A stretch of 6,870 nucleotides of DNA from an uncultured Collinsella sp. (GCA_900545905.1 URBA01000080.1:1-6870); one strand, 5' to 3'. Positions 1 to 6,027 are shown, numbered from the stretch's first letter. The notes: generated by a model not told the origin, from the sequence alone. Program-made: numbers and translations.

Positions 1-1
1 G

Positions 2-472
2 GTCATGGTTGCCGCCGGTGCCATCACGGTGTTCTTGATGCCGTTGCTCGCGCAGCTCTTCTACCGCGTGGTCGACGCCGCGCCGGTCGCCGCCGTGGCA
101 GAAGTTGCCGAGCATCCATCCGATGCGCTCGACATCCTGCGCGCCCATCACGATTTGGCGAGCCTGCTCGCACGTGAGCACGAGCTGCTGACTTCGCATG
201 GCCATGGTCGCGTATTCGAGGGCTTGCCTACGCTCGATACGATTGCCGAGCGTCTTTCCGCCGAGGCGGCGAGCGGCCATATCGATGCCCGTATTGTGGA
301 CGCGGCACATCTTCTTGCCGATAAGACCTATGGAGACGAGGTCGACCCGTCCGAGCTGACTCCGCGCGAGCGTCGCCGCCTGGAGCGCGCCAAGCTCGCC
401 GTGCGCGAATACCGCCGCCGCATGCTGGAGCTCTATGCAAGAGAAGAAGCCGAGGACGACGACGGCAAGTAG
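2..472 (+). CDS. C-terminal part of a membrane protein, probably a cation:proton antiporter (5' end outside window)
   Basis: The frame is open to the left edge, so the true start is probably upstream and the ATG at 5 is likely internal. Seen: about 20 hydrophobic residues (AGAITVFLMPLLAQLF) form one membrane helix. About 130 hydrophilic residues follow, ending in a very charged stretch rich in Arg, Glu and Asp (LTPRERRRLERAKLAVREYRRR, then an acidic EEAEDDDGK end). Known: the last helix of CPA-type sodium or potassium/proton exchangers often reads like 'xAGxxSVLLFPLLA' before a cytoplasmic tail, and this helix matches that style. Inference: the protein is an inner-membrane monovalent cation/proton antiporter with a helical cytoplasmic tail and no RCK/TrkA nucleotide-binding domain in the visible part. 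Other multi-pass transporters are possible. The stop is TAG at 470-472. The transcript would continue through the hairpin array and end at the terminator at 731-775. Confidence 0.55.
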   Translation, partial: VMVAAGAITVFLMPLLAQLFYRVVDAAPVAAVAEVAEHPSDALDILRAHHDLASLLAREHELLTSHGHGRVFEGLPTLDTIAERLSAEAASGHIDARIVDAAHLLADKTYGDEVDPSELTPRERRRLERAKLAVREYRRRMLELYAREEAEDDDGK

Positions 473-487
473 TCGATACTCTCTCGG

Positions 488-719
488 GGAAGCCGCGTCC
501 TGCTTTGAAGGCTCGGAACGGGATGTGGTTTCCGAAACGGGGGCCGTTGGGAAACTGTGTCCCGGAATGGGCGCTCAGAGTGGGATGCAGTTTCCGCGAG
601 AGACCCGTTGCGGAAACGGTATCCCAGAATCGGCGTTCAAAACGGGGCACTCTTTCCGAAACATGGCCCTGAGGGAAGCTGCGTCCCGGTCTGAGTCGGA
701 ATTCCGGGACACAGCTTCC
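488..719. repeat. Tandem array of four 62-bp hairpin units in non-coding DNA
   Basis: Four imperfect palindromes follow each other with an exact 62-bp period. Left arms begin at 488, 550, 612 and 674; right arms end at 533, 595, 657 and 719. Each unit is a 14-nt arm, an 18-nt loop, a 14-nt arm and a 16-nt spacer. The left arm is of the form GGAAACTGTGTCCC and the right arm of the form GGGATGCAGTTTCC. The arms differ between units, but pairing is mostly kept. Units 1 and 2 pair fully if G-U wobbles are allowed, unit 3 has two mismatches, and unit 4 has a 17-bp stem (673-689 with 704-720) with one mismatch. The period is not a multiple of three, so the array is not a coding repeat. It lies between the TAG at 472 and the terminator at 731, hence in the predicted 3' UTR of the upstream gene. 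Function unknown; it could be a REP/BIME-like element, an mRNA stabiliser or a protein-binding array. Confidence 0.85.
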
Positions 720-730
720 CTTTCAAACAG

Positions 731-775
731 AAGAAGGCGCGCTGCCTGCAGTTGATGCAGACGGCGCGCCTTCTT
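731..775. terminator. Long bidirectional intrinsic terminator between convergent genes
   Basis: AAGAAGGCGCGC (731-742) pairs perfectly with GCGCGCCTTCTT (764-775). The stem continues inside through a T-G wobble, one G-C pair, one C-A mismatch and five more pairs (746-750 with 756-760), closing on a 5-nt loop, GTTGA. The plus-strand tail is TTCTTTGTTG. The minus-strand tail, after the arm, is T-rich as well (TTCTTCTGTTTG). It can end the plus-strand transcript of the first gene and its hairpin array, and the minus-strand transcript of the dehydrogenase whose stop is at 818-820. Confidence 0.85.
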
Positions 776-817
776 TGTTGGACTATGTTGAGGCTGGGAG
801 CTGAGGCTTGTGGTCCC

Positions 818-1567
818 TTAAGAGCGGGCGGCTCCGTCGACGGGGAGCACGGCGCCCGTGATGTAGGAGGACATGTCGCTCGCCAGGAAAACAAAGGCGT
901 TGGCGACATCCTCGGGCTCGCCCATGCGACCCAGCGGAATGGTGGCGACGATGGGCTTAATAACCTCTTCGGGCAGGTTGGCGACCATATCGGTTTTGGT
1001 TACGCCGGGTGCGACGGCATTGACGCGAATACCCATGGGGGCGAGCTCGCGCGAGAGCGACTGGACCATACCGTTGACGGCGAACTTGGACGTGGGATAG
1101 CCAACGCCGGAGGGCTGACCGTACTTGGCGACCATCGAGCTCGTGGTGGTGATGGTGCCGCCGTGGCCTGCCTCGGCCATAATCTTGGCAGCGGCTTGGT
1201 GGCCGTTAAAGACGGCGACGACGTTGAGGTCCATGACCTTGGCGAACTCTTCGGCCGTGTACTCCAGAAGCGGCGAGCGCTGGGAGATGCCGGCGTTGTT
1301 AACGACCGTGTCCAGGCCACCCATGTCGGCGGCTGCCTCGGTAAAGGCCTCGGTTACGGCCTCGAGCGAGGTGAGGTCGCAGGTGCGGCCCCAGACCTTG
1401 GCCTCGGGATAGGCTGCGGCCAGCTTTTCAACGGCGGCGTCGGCAGTCTCCTGACGCGAGCCAAAGACCGTGACGGCGGCGCCCTCCTCGATAAAGCGAC
1501 AGGCGATGGCATAGCCGATACCGCGCGTGCCTCCGGTGATGATTGCTTTCTTGCCCTCGAGCAACAT
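818..1567 (-). CDS. SDR-family NAD(P)-dependent oxidoreductase, BaiA-like (candidate hydroxysteroid dehydrogenase)
   Basis: A complete 249-residue classical short-chain dehydrogenase, the normal length for the family. Seen: Rossmann glycine motif TGGTRGIG (11-18), NNAG (90-93), Asn115, Ser144, and YxxxK with Tyr157 and Lys161, so the Asn-Ser-Tyr-Lys tetrad is intact. APGVTKTDM follows, and the C-terminus is VDGAARS. The start ATG at 1565-1567 has GAGAGGAAG six bases upstream on the minus strand; a longer in-frame start at 1639 lacks such a site and precedes the natural domain start. Family knowledge, from memory: BaiA of bile-acid 7-dehydroxylating clostridia shares TGGTRGIG, GVGYPxSK, APGVxxTDM and a DGAxR ending, whereas FabG usually has YxAAK and a different end. 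Inference: a cytoplasmic alcohol/ketone oxidoreductase, possibly a 3-hydroxysteroid dehydrogenase. Arg38 after strand 2 hints at NADP(H). The gene is probably transcribed alone, since hom upstream has its own terminator. FabG-like activity remains possible. Confidence 0.9.
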   Translation of the reverse strand: MLLEGKKAIITGGTRGIGYAIACRFIEEGAAVTVFGSRQETADAAVEKLAAAYPEAKVWGRTCDLTSLEAVTEAFTEAAADMGGLDTVVNNAGISQRSPLLEYTAEEFAKVMDLNVVAVFNGHQAAAKIMAEAGHGGTITTTSSMVAKYGQPSGVGYPTSKFAVNGMVQSLSRELAPMGIRVNAVAPGVTKTDMVANLPEEVIKPIVATIPLGRMGEPEDVANAFVFLASDMSSYITGAVLPVDGAARS

Positions 1568-1648
1568 GGTGCTTCCTCTCATCGCGGGCGGACATTCGCA
1601 GCACAGCGTAGCGGTAGCCGGAATCGGTCGCGTCTGCATATCGGTGAA

Positions 1649-1666
1649 CGGTAGCCCGCGTTACCG
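1649..1666. promoter_or_regulatory. Small inverted repeat upstream of the dehydrogenase gene, possible operator
   Basis: CGGTA (1649-1653) and TACCG (1662-1666) are inverted around an 8-nt centre. The surrounding bases carry further ACCG/CGGT echoes, such as TCGGT at 1641-1645 and an 8-bp palindrome TTCGCGAA at 1675-1682. The site lies about 80-100 bases upstream of the dehydrogenase start, in the only space available for its promoter (1568-1720). I could not pick a convincing -35/-10 pair on the minus strand. This is weak evidence for a regulator site. Confidence 0.2.
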
Positions 1667-1720
1667 ATGAGCGGTTCGCGAAAATGTACTCTGCCGTTGT
1701 GCTTGGGGCAGGAGACAAAA

Positions 1721-1750
1721 GGGCTCCCGTCCCACATCGGACGGGAGCCC
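1721..1750 (-). terminator. Intrinsic terminator of hom
   Basis: GGGCTCCCGTCC (1721-1732) and GGACGGGAGCCC (1739-1750) form a perfect 12-bp stem with a 6-nt loop. On the minus strand it is followed directly by TTTTGTCTCC, a usable U-tract. It begins about 30 bases after the hom stop codon, so hom ends here and the dehydrogenase further along the minus strand needs its own promoter. Confidence 0.92.
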
Positions 1751-1781
1751 TCAAAGCGTGTATTGCTAGGCAAGCGTTGGA

Positions 1782-3125
1782 TTAGTTGGCCATAACACCT
1801 TCGGTCCAGGCCTCGACGTCCTCGATACGCAGGACGTTGGCGACCTCGGCCACGCAGTCGACGCTGGCAAGCTCGGCGGCGGCAGCCTGGACGTCCTTCT
1901 CGAGCGCGCGGTGCGTCAGGAAGATGACCGAGCAGGCATCGCTGACGCCCGGCTTGCCGTCCTCGACCTGGTTGATGAGCGAGATCGAGATGTTGTGCTT
2001 GGCAAAGATGTCGACCGTCTCGGACAGGGCGCCCACGCGGTCGGCGACCTTCAGGCGCACATAGTACTTGGTCTGGAGCTCGTCCATGGGCTTAAAGGCG
2101 AGGTTGTGACCATAGGGCTCAATCTCGGGCAGCGGAGCCACGCCGCGGCTGATCTGCTCGGAGAGCGACAGGATATCGCCCACGACGGCGCTTGCGGTGG
2201 GGAAGGAGCCTGCGCCGGCACCGTAGAACATGGTCTCGCCCACGGCGTCGCCTACCACGTAGACAGCGTTCATGGCGCCGTTGACCTTGGCAAGCATGTG
2301 GTCGGCGGGGATCAGCGTGGGATGCACGCGGACGTCGACGCCGGCGTCGGTGTTGCGGGCGATGCCGAGCAGCTTAATGGTGTAGCCGAGTTCGCGTGCC
2401 TGGGCGATGTCCTCGGCGCCGATGGTACGGATGCCCTGCTGGTATACGTCGTCGGTGGTCACACGGGTGCCAAAGCCGATGGAGGCGAGGATCGCCGTCT
2501 TGCTGGCGGCATCGAAGCCGTCGACGTCGGCGGACGGGTCGGCCTCGGCATAGCCCTTGGCCTGCGCGTCGGCGAGCACGTCGGCGTAATCGGCACCCTC
2601 GGCGTCCATGCGCGACAGGATGTAGTTGGTGGTGCCGTTGAGAATACCGGCGATGGTCAGGATCTTGTTGCCCACCAGGTCGTGCTCGAGCGTGCTGACA
2701 ATGGGGATGCCACCGCCGCAGCTGGCCTCGCACTTAATCTGCACGCCGCACGCGCGCGCCTTCTCGGCAAGCGTCTCGACGTGACGGCCCAGCAGGGCCT
2801 TGTTGGCAGAGACGACGTGCTTGCCGTGCTCGAAGGCGGTGGTGAAGATCTCGGTCGCGGGGTGCTCGCCGCCGATGAGCTCGACGACGATGTCGACGGC
2901 GGGGTCGGTGACGACATCGTGCCAGTCGCTCGTAAAGGCCTCACGCTCAATACCGGCGGCTTCGGCCTGTTCCCAGGCAAGCGCGCAGGCGCGGGTCAGC
3001 TTAAGGTCGATGCCGTAGGCTGCCAGGTACTCATCGTGGTGGCTCTTGATCAGACGGGCCACGCCGCCGCCGACGGTTCCCAGACCGATCAGACCGACGT
3101 TCACGGTGCGCAGGGGTTCGCTCAT
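1782..3125 (-). CDS. hom: Homoserine dehydrogenase (EC 1.1.1.3) with C-terminal ACT domain
   Basis: It reduces aspartate 4-semialdehyde to homoserine with NAD(P)H in the cytoplasm, the branch step to threonine, methionine and isoleucine. The protein has 447 residues, the usual size of the monofunctional enzyme of Gram-positive bacteria. Seen in order: Rossmann loop GLGTVGGGV (14-22); SANKALL with Lys109; the ILNGTTNYI segment (161-169); the family signature GYAEADPSADVDGFDAASK (191-209), which carries Glu194 and Lys209 expected at the active site; and an ACT domain from about 354 to 432 (YYVRLKVADRVGALSE onward). Known: in this family the ACT domain commonly mediates feedback inhibition by threonine. 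The ATG at 3123-3125 has AAGGAGC seven bases upstream on the minus strand. The gene stands alone: neither thrB, thrC nor an aspartate kinase adjoins it here. A strong terminator follows, and the gene upstream is divergent. Confidence 0.97.
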   Translation of the reverse strand: MSEPLRTVNVGLIGLGTVGGGVARLIKSHHDEYLAAYGIDLKLTRACALAWEQAEAAGIEREAFTSDWHDVVTDPAVDIVVELIGGEHPATEIFTTAFEHGKHVVSANKALLGRHVETLAEKARACGVQIKCEASCGGGIPIVSTLEHDLVGNKILTIAGILNGTTNYILSRMDAEGADYADVLADAQAKGYAEADPSADVDGFDAASKTAILASIGFGTRVTTDDVYQQGIRTIGAEDIAQARELGYTIKLLGIARNTDAGVDVRVHPTLIPADHMLAKVNGAMNAVYVVGDAVGETMFYGAGAGSFPTASAVVGDILSLSEQISRGVAPLPEIEPYGHNLAFKPMDELQTKYYVRLKVADRVGALSETVDIFAKHNISISLINQVEDGKPGVSDACSVIFLTHRALEKDVQAAAAELASVDCVAEVANVLRIEDVEAWTEGVMAN

Positions 3126-3179
3126 AGATAGCTCCTTCGTGCATCTTATGGATGGATTAACCGCTTAAAGGTTGAGTGC

Positions 3180-3185
3180 ATTCTA
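3180..3185 (-). promoter_or_regulatory. Candidate -10 box of the hom promoter
   Basis: On the minus strand this reads TAGAAT, one base from the TATAAT consensus, and would give a leader of about 50 nt before the hom start. No good -35 box lies at the usual distance, so the call is tentative. In the rest of the 250-bp divergent gap (3126-3375) I could not identify a convincing plus-strand promoter for the binding-protein gene either. Confidence 0.25.
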
Positions 3186-3342
3186 GCGTGAACCGAGGGC
3201 GCGTGCTCGCCAGGCAACAGGAGTCGCACAAAACGGCACCCCCGAAACGCTGCGGAAACATTGGAAACACGCTCGCTACAAACGAACTTCCGTAACAAAA
3301 TGTCAACGTTTGCACCATAAGGTTTGCCCTGTACCGCAAGAC

Positions 3343-3357
3343 GGCCGCACCGCGGCC
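3343..3357 (+). promoter_or_regulatory. GC-rich leader hairpin directly before the ribosome-binding site of the first binding-protein gene
   Basis: GGCCGC (3343-3348) and GCGGCC (3352-3357) form a perfect 6-bp stem with a 3-nt loop, ACC. It ends four bases before the purine-rich ribosome-binding site AAAAGGGGG (3362-3370). A similar hairpin occupies the same place before the second binding-protein gene (4772-4792). Such hairpins can stabilise a leader or tune initiation; the role here is inferred. Confidence 0.5.
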
Positions 3358-3375
3358 AGCGAAAAGGGGGACACC

Positions 3376-4542
3376 ATGTTCAACATCAACAGCACGCTCA
3401 GCCGTAGGAACTTTCTCGCCGGCGCCGCGGCGCTCGGCAGCACCGCCGCACTCGCTGGTTGCTCGTCGGGTGGCTCGGACGGCGGCTCCGCCGATGACGG
3501 CAAGACCTTCAAGATCGGCGTTATCGGACCTCTGACCGGCGCTGCGGCAACCTATGGCGTCTCGGCCGAGAAGGGCGCCAAGCTTGCCGCCGAGGATTTC
3601 TCGACCAAGGACCTCAAACTCTCGCTTAAGTCCGAGGATGACGTCGCCGACGGCGAGAAGGCCATCAACGCCTTCAATACCCTGTGCGACTGGGGCATGC
3701 AGGCGCTCGTCGGCCCCGTCACGACTGGTGCCTCCGTCGCCGTCTCGGGCGAGATCGCCGACGATATGCTCATGGTCACGCCTTCGGCCTCGTCGCTCGA
3801 CGTCACCAAGGATAAGACCACGGTCTTTCAGGTTTGCTTCACCGATCCCACCATGGGTGCCAGCGCCGCGAAGTTCTTGGCCGAGAAGTACGCGGATGCC
3901 AAGATCGCCCTGTTCTACAACTCCGGCGATACGTATAGCTCGGGCGTTGCCGACGCCTTTGCCGAGCAGGCCAAGGAGTCCAAGCTCGACATCGTCGATA
4001 CCGAGACCTTTAAGGACGATTCCGCCACGAGCTTTACCAACCAGCTCACCAAGGCCAAGGAGGCCGGCGCCACACTTATCTTTGCCCCGATCTACTACAC
4101 GCCGGCGTCCGTCCTGCTCAAGAACGCCAAGGACATGGGCTACGACATGACCCTCATGGGTACCGACGGCATGGACGGCCTGCTCTCTGTGGAAGGCTTC
4201 GATACCTCTCTTGCCGAGGGCGTACTGCTCATGACCCCGTTTTCGGCTGACGATGAGAAGAATGCCGACTTCGTCAAGGCCTATAAGGATGCCTACGACG
4301 AGACGCCCAACCAGTTTGCCGCCGACGCTTACGATTGCGTCCACGCAATCGTCGAGGCTATCGATAGGGCAGGGATTGACATTTCGGCCGACGGTGCCGA
4401 CATTGCCGGCGACCTTGCCAAGGCCATGCGCAAGATCAAGATCGAGGGCCTGACGGGCGAGCTGACGTGGAATGACGAGGGCCAGGTCGAAAAGCCCGCC
4501 ACAGCCTATGTGATCCAGGACGGCAAGTACATCGCCGCCTAA
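3376..4542 (+). CDS. Branched-chain-type amino-acid ABC transporter substrate-binding lipoprotein, copy 1
   Basis: The extracytoplasmic receptor of a Liv/HAAT importer, 388 residues. Seen: a twin-arginine signal (LSRRNFLAG, Arg10-Arg11), a weakly hydrophobic alanine/glycine segment, and a lipobox LAGC with Cys29, so the mature protein should be a membrane-anchored lipoprotein. A Ser/Gly/Asp-rich tether follows, then a two-lobed Peripla_BP_6 domain from about 45 to the end. Landmarks are IGPLTG (50-55), GPVTTGAS (113-120, a likely ligand loop), TPSASS, YNSGDTYSSG (181-190) and DGMDG (264-268). Other cysteines are 104, 154 and 321. ATG 3376 is chosen because AAAAGGGGG lies just upstream; an in-frame extension from 3310 would run through the leader hairpin. 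No clear terminator follows, so read-through into the next gene is possible. Ligand: leucine, isoleucine or valine by family, but related proteins bind other amino acids, amides or aromatic acids. Confidence 0.92.
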   Translation: MFNINSTLSRRNFLAGAAALGSTAALAGCSSGGSDGGSADDGKTFKIGVIGPLTGAAATYGVSAEKGAKLAAEDFSTKDLKLSLKSEDDVADGEKAINAFNTLCDWGMQALVGPVTTGASVAVSGEIADDMLMVTPSASSLDVTKDKTTVFQVCFTDPTMGASAAKFLAEKYADAKIALFYNSGDTYSSGVADAFAEQAKESKLDIVDTETFKDDSATSFTNQLTKAKEAGATLIFAPIYYTPASVLLKNAKDMGYDMTLMGTDGMDGLLSVEGFDTSLAEGVLLMTPFSADDEKNADFVKAYKDAYDETPNQFAADAYDCVHAIVEAIDRAGIDISADGADIAGDLAKAMRKIKIEGLTGELTWNDEGQVEKPATAYVIQDGKYIAA

Positions 4543-4610
4543 GTGCGCATAAAGCGCGACCAGTGAGGCCGTTTTATTCAGGGCAGGGACGCCTGTAACA
4601 GAACGGAAAC

Positions 4611-4716
4611 ATTACTTTCACACAATAAAGTGGCATTACTGCATAAAGTAATAGAAATACGCAGAATTATGGATAAATGAACAAATCCAAAGAAAAGCTG
4701 AAATAATCGCCACTTT
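4611..4716. promoter_or_regulatory. A+T-rich region with repeated AAAGT/ACTTT boxes, candidate control region of the second receptor and permease
   Basis: Within a markedly A+T-rich part of the 271-bp gap between the two receptor genes, ACTTT-type boxes recur in both orientations: ATTACTTT (4611-4618), AAAGTGGC (4627-4634), ATTACT (4635-4640), AAAGTAAT (4645-4652) and GCCACTTT (4709-4716). ATTACTTT and AAAGTAAT are perfect 8-bp inverted copies, as are AAAGTGGC and GCCACTTT. ATTACT-N6-AGTAAT (4635-4652) is a compact dyad. This resembles a cluster of binding sites for a dimeric regulator, but no regulator is identified and low-complexity A+T DNA makes chance matches easier. Confidence 0.35.
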
Positions 4717-4732
4717 CCTTAACTAAAGCGTC

Positions 4733-4741
4733 TAGTATTTT
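4733..4741 (+). promoter_or_regulatory. Candidate -10 region for the second receptor gene
   Basis: TAGTATTTT contains two overlapping -10-like hexamers, TAGTAT (4733-4738) and TATTTT (4736-4741). The best upstream match is a poor -35, TTTCCT at 4714-4719, sixteen bases before TATTTT. Transcription from here would start near 4745-4750, placing both leader hairpins (4747-4792) at the very 5' end of the message. The call is tentative. Confidence 0.3.
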
Positions 4742-4746
4742 GCGAA

Positions 4747-4792
4747 CGCCGAACACGGCGAAGGATGGCCTGTCGGGTAACCGAAACCCGAC
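4747..4792 (+). promoter_or_regulatory. Two tandem leader hairpins before the second binding-protein gene
   Basis: CGCCG-AACA-CGGCG (4747-4760) and GTCGGGT-AACCGAA-ACCCGAC (4772-4792) are perfect stems of 5 and 7 bp. The second ends ten bases before the ribosome-binding site AGGAG (4803-4807). They lie between the likely promoter and the start codon. They may be 5' stabilisers of a highly translated message, or part of a leader switch; no known riboswitch class is recognised. Confidence 0.5.
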
Positions 4793-4813
4793 GAGATTTG
4801 AGAGGAGAGCCGC

Positions 4814-6001
4814 ATGTCGAGCCTCACCGGTAAGTCATTGAACCCTGTTATGAATCGCAGGAGCGTTATCGCGAGCGCAGCAGGTCTGGGGGCGATGTCC
4901 ATTCTAGCTGGCTGCTCCTCCAACGGCGGCGACAGCGGTTCCGCTTCGAGCGACGCTTCGTTTAAGATCGGCACCATCGGCCCGCTGACCGGCGCCAACG
5001 CGTCCTACGGCAAGTCCGTTACCCAGGGTGTCGAGCTTGGCTGCAAGGATTTTTCGACCAAGGAGCTGCCGCTTGCCAGCAAGGCCGAGGATGACCAGGC
5101 CGACGGCGAGAAGGCCGTCAACGCCTTCAACACCCTGCTCGACTGGGGCATGCAGGCCCTCGTCGGCCCGACTACCACGGGTGCGTCGGTTGCCGTTGCC
5201 GCAGAGTGTGGTAACGACCCCAAGACGTTCATGATCACCCCGTCCGCGTCCTCCGAGGACGTCACCGACGGCAAGGATTGCGTCTTCCAGGTTTGCTTCA
5301 CCGACCCCAACCAGGGTGTCAACGCTGCCAAGTTCCTGGCGCAGAAGTATGCGGACGAGAAGTTCGTGCTGTTCTATAACTCCGGCGACGCCTATTCTTC
5401 GGGCATCGCAGATTCCTTTAAGGCCCAGGCCGCTGAGTCCAAGCTCGAGATTGTTGACGAGGAGACCTTTAAGGACGACTCCGCCACGAGCTTTACCAAC
5501 CAGCTGACCAAGGCCAAGCAGGCCGGCGCCACCATGATCTTTGCGCCGATCTACTACACGCCGGCGTCCGTCCTGCTCAAGAACGCCAAGGACATGGGCT
5601 ACGACGTCAAGATGATGGGCTGCGACGGCATGGACGGCATCTTGGGCGTTGAGGGCTTCGATACCTCTCTTGCCGAGGGTCTGCTGCTCATGACCCCGTT
5701 CTCCGCCGACGACGAGAAGAACGCCGACTTCGTCAACGCTTACAAGGATAAGTACGGCGATACCCCCGACCAGTTTGCCGCCGACGCCTACGACGGCGTG
5801 CACGCGGTGGCCGAGGCCGTCAAGGAGGCCGGTCTTGGTGTCGACGCCGATCCGACCGAGGTCGCCGAGAAGCTGTCCAAGGCTATGCTCAAGATTACCG
5901 TTGACGGTCTGACCGGCAAGCTCACCTGGAACGATAAGGGCCAGGTCCAGAAGGAGCCCACGGCGTACGTCATCACCGACGGCAAGTACGTACAGGCCTA
6001 A
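4814..6001 (+). CDS. Branched-chain-type amino-acid ABC transporter substrate-binding lipoprotein, copy 2
   Basis: A 395-residue paralogue of the preceding gene product, about 70 % identical by eye over the mature domain, and the receptor most closely tied to the permease downstream. Seen: NRRSVIA with Arg15-Arg16, a short hydrophobic stretch and lipobox LAGC with Cys34, giving an anchored lipoprotein. The twin-arginine motif is weaker than in copy 1. The Peripla_BP_6 domain carries IGPLTG, GPTTTGAS (118-125), YNSGDAYSSG and DGMDG. Beyond the lipobox it has five cysteines (77, 132, 156, 161, 270), only one of which (161) matches copy 1 (154). Start ATG 4814 has AGGAG six bases upstream. ATG 4850 (Met13) would give a more typical signal-peptide length but has no ribosome-binding site. 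The changed ligand-loop residue (Thr120 against Val115) and other substitutions suggest a shifted ligand range; this is inference. Confidence 0.93.
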   Translation: MSSLTGKSLNPVMNRRSVIASAAGLGAMSILAGCSSNGGDSGSASSDASFKIGTIGPLTGANASYGKSVTQGVELGCKDFSTKELPLASKAEDDQADGEKAVNAFNTLLDWGMQALVGPTTTGASVAVAAECGNDPKTFMITPSASSEDVTDGKDCVFQVCFTDPNQGVNAAKFLAQKYADEKFVLFYNSGDAYSSGIADSFKAQAAESKLEIVDEETFKDDSATSFTNQLTKAKQAGATMIFAPIYYTPASVLLKNAKDMGYDVKMMGCDGMDGILGVEGFDTSLAEGLLLMTPFSADDEKNADFVNAYKDKYGDTPDQFAADAYDGVHAVAEAVKEAGLGVDADPTEVAEKLSKAMLKITVDGLTGKLTWNDKGQVQKEPTAYVITDGKYVQA

Positions 6002-6027
6002 TTGGCCGCCTTACATAGAGCGGTTTT

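Noticed and set aside
488..719. CRISPR array
   Set aside because: Whole units, including loops and spacers, have fixed length and are diverged palindromes. There are no identical repeats separated by unique spacers, and no cas genes.
435..755. Short open frames on both strands across the hairpin array (also 228-650 minus)
   Set aside because: They exist only because the array lacks stops by chance; the 62-bp period shifts frame each unit and no ribosome-binding site or domain is seen.
1568..1639. N-terminal extension of the dehydrogenase to ATG 1639
   Set aside because: The SDR fold begins right after ATG 1567, which has a good ribosome-binding site; the extension has neither homology nor such a site.
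752..1654. Plus-strand open frame of 300 codons opposite the dehydrogenase
   Set aside because: Low-complexity Gly/Asp/Leu/Arg translation, antisense to an intact SDR gene; it also begins inside the terminator hairpin.
1911..3131. Long plus-strand open frame (406 codons) opposite hom
   Set aside because: It is the antisense shadow of a clear homoserine dehydrogenase in G+C-rich DNA; its translation is Gly/Val/Ala/Asp-rich with no recognisable domain.
3310..3375. N-terminal extension of the first receptor from TTG 3310
   Set aside because: It crosses a hairpin and the ribosome-binding site, and would put 22 residues before an already complete signal peptide.
3157..4344. Long minus-strand open frame (395 codons) opposite the first receptor
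   Set aside because: Antisense shadow. A similar antisense frame (4904-5803) occurs opposite the paralogue, as expected from shared codon bias, not from a conserved gene.
4543..4610. Intrinsic terminator after the first receptor gene
   Set aside because: Only 4-bp stems such as GCGC-ATAAA-GCGC and CAGG-GACG-CCTG are present, with no T-run in the right place.
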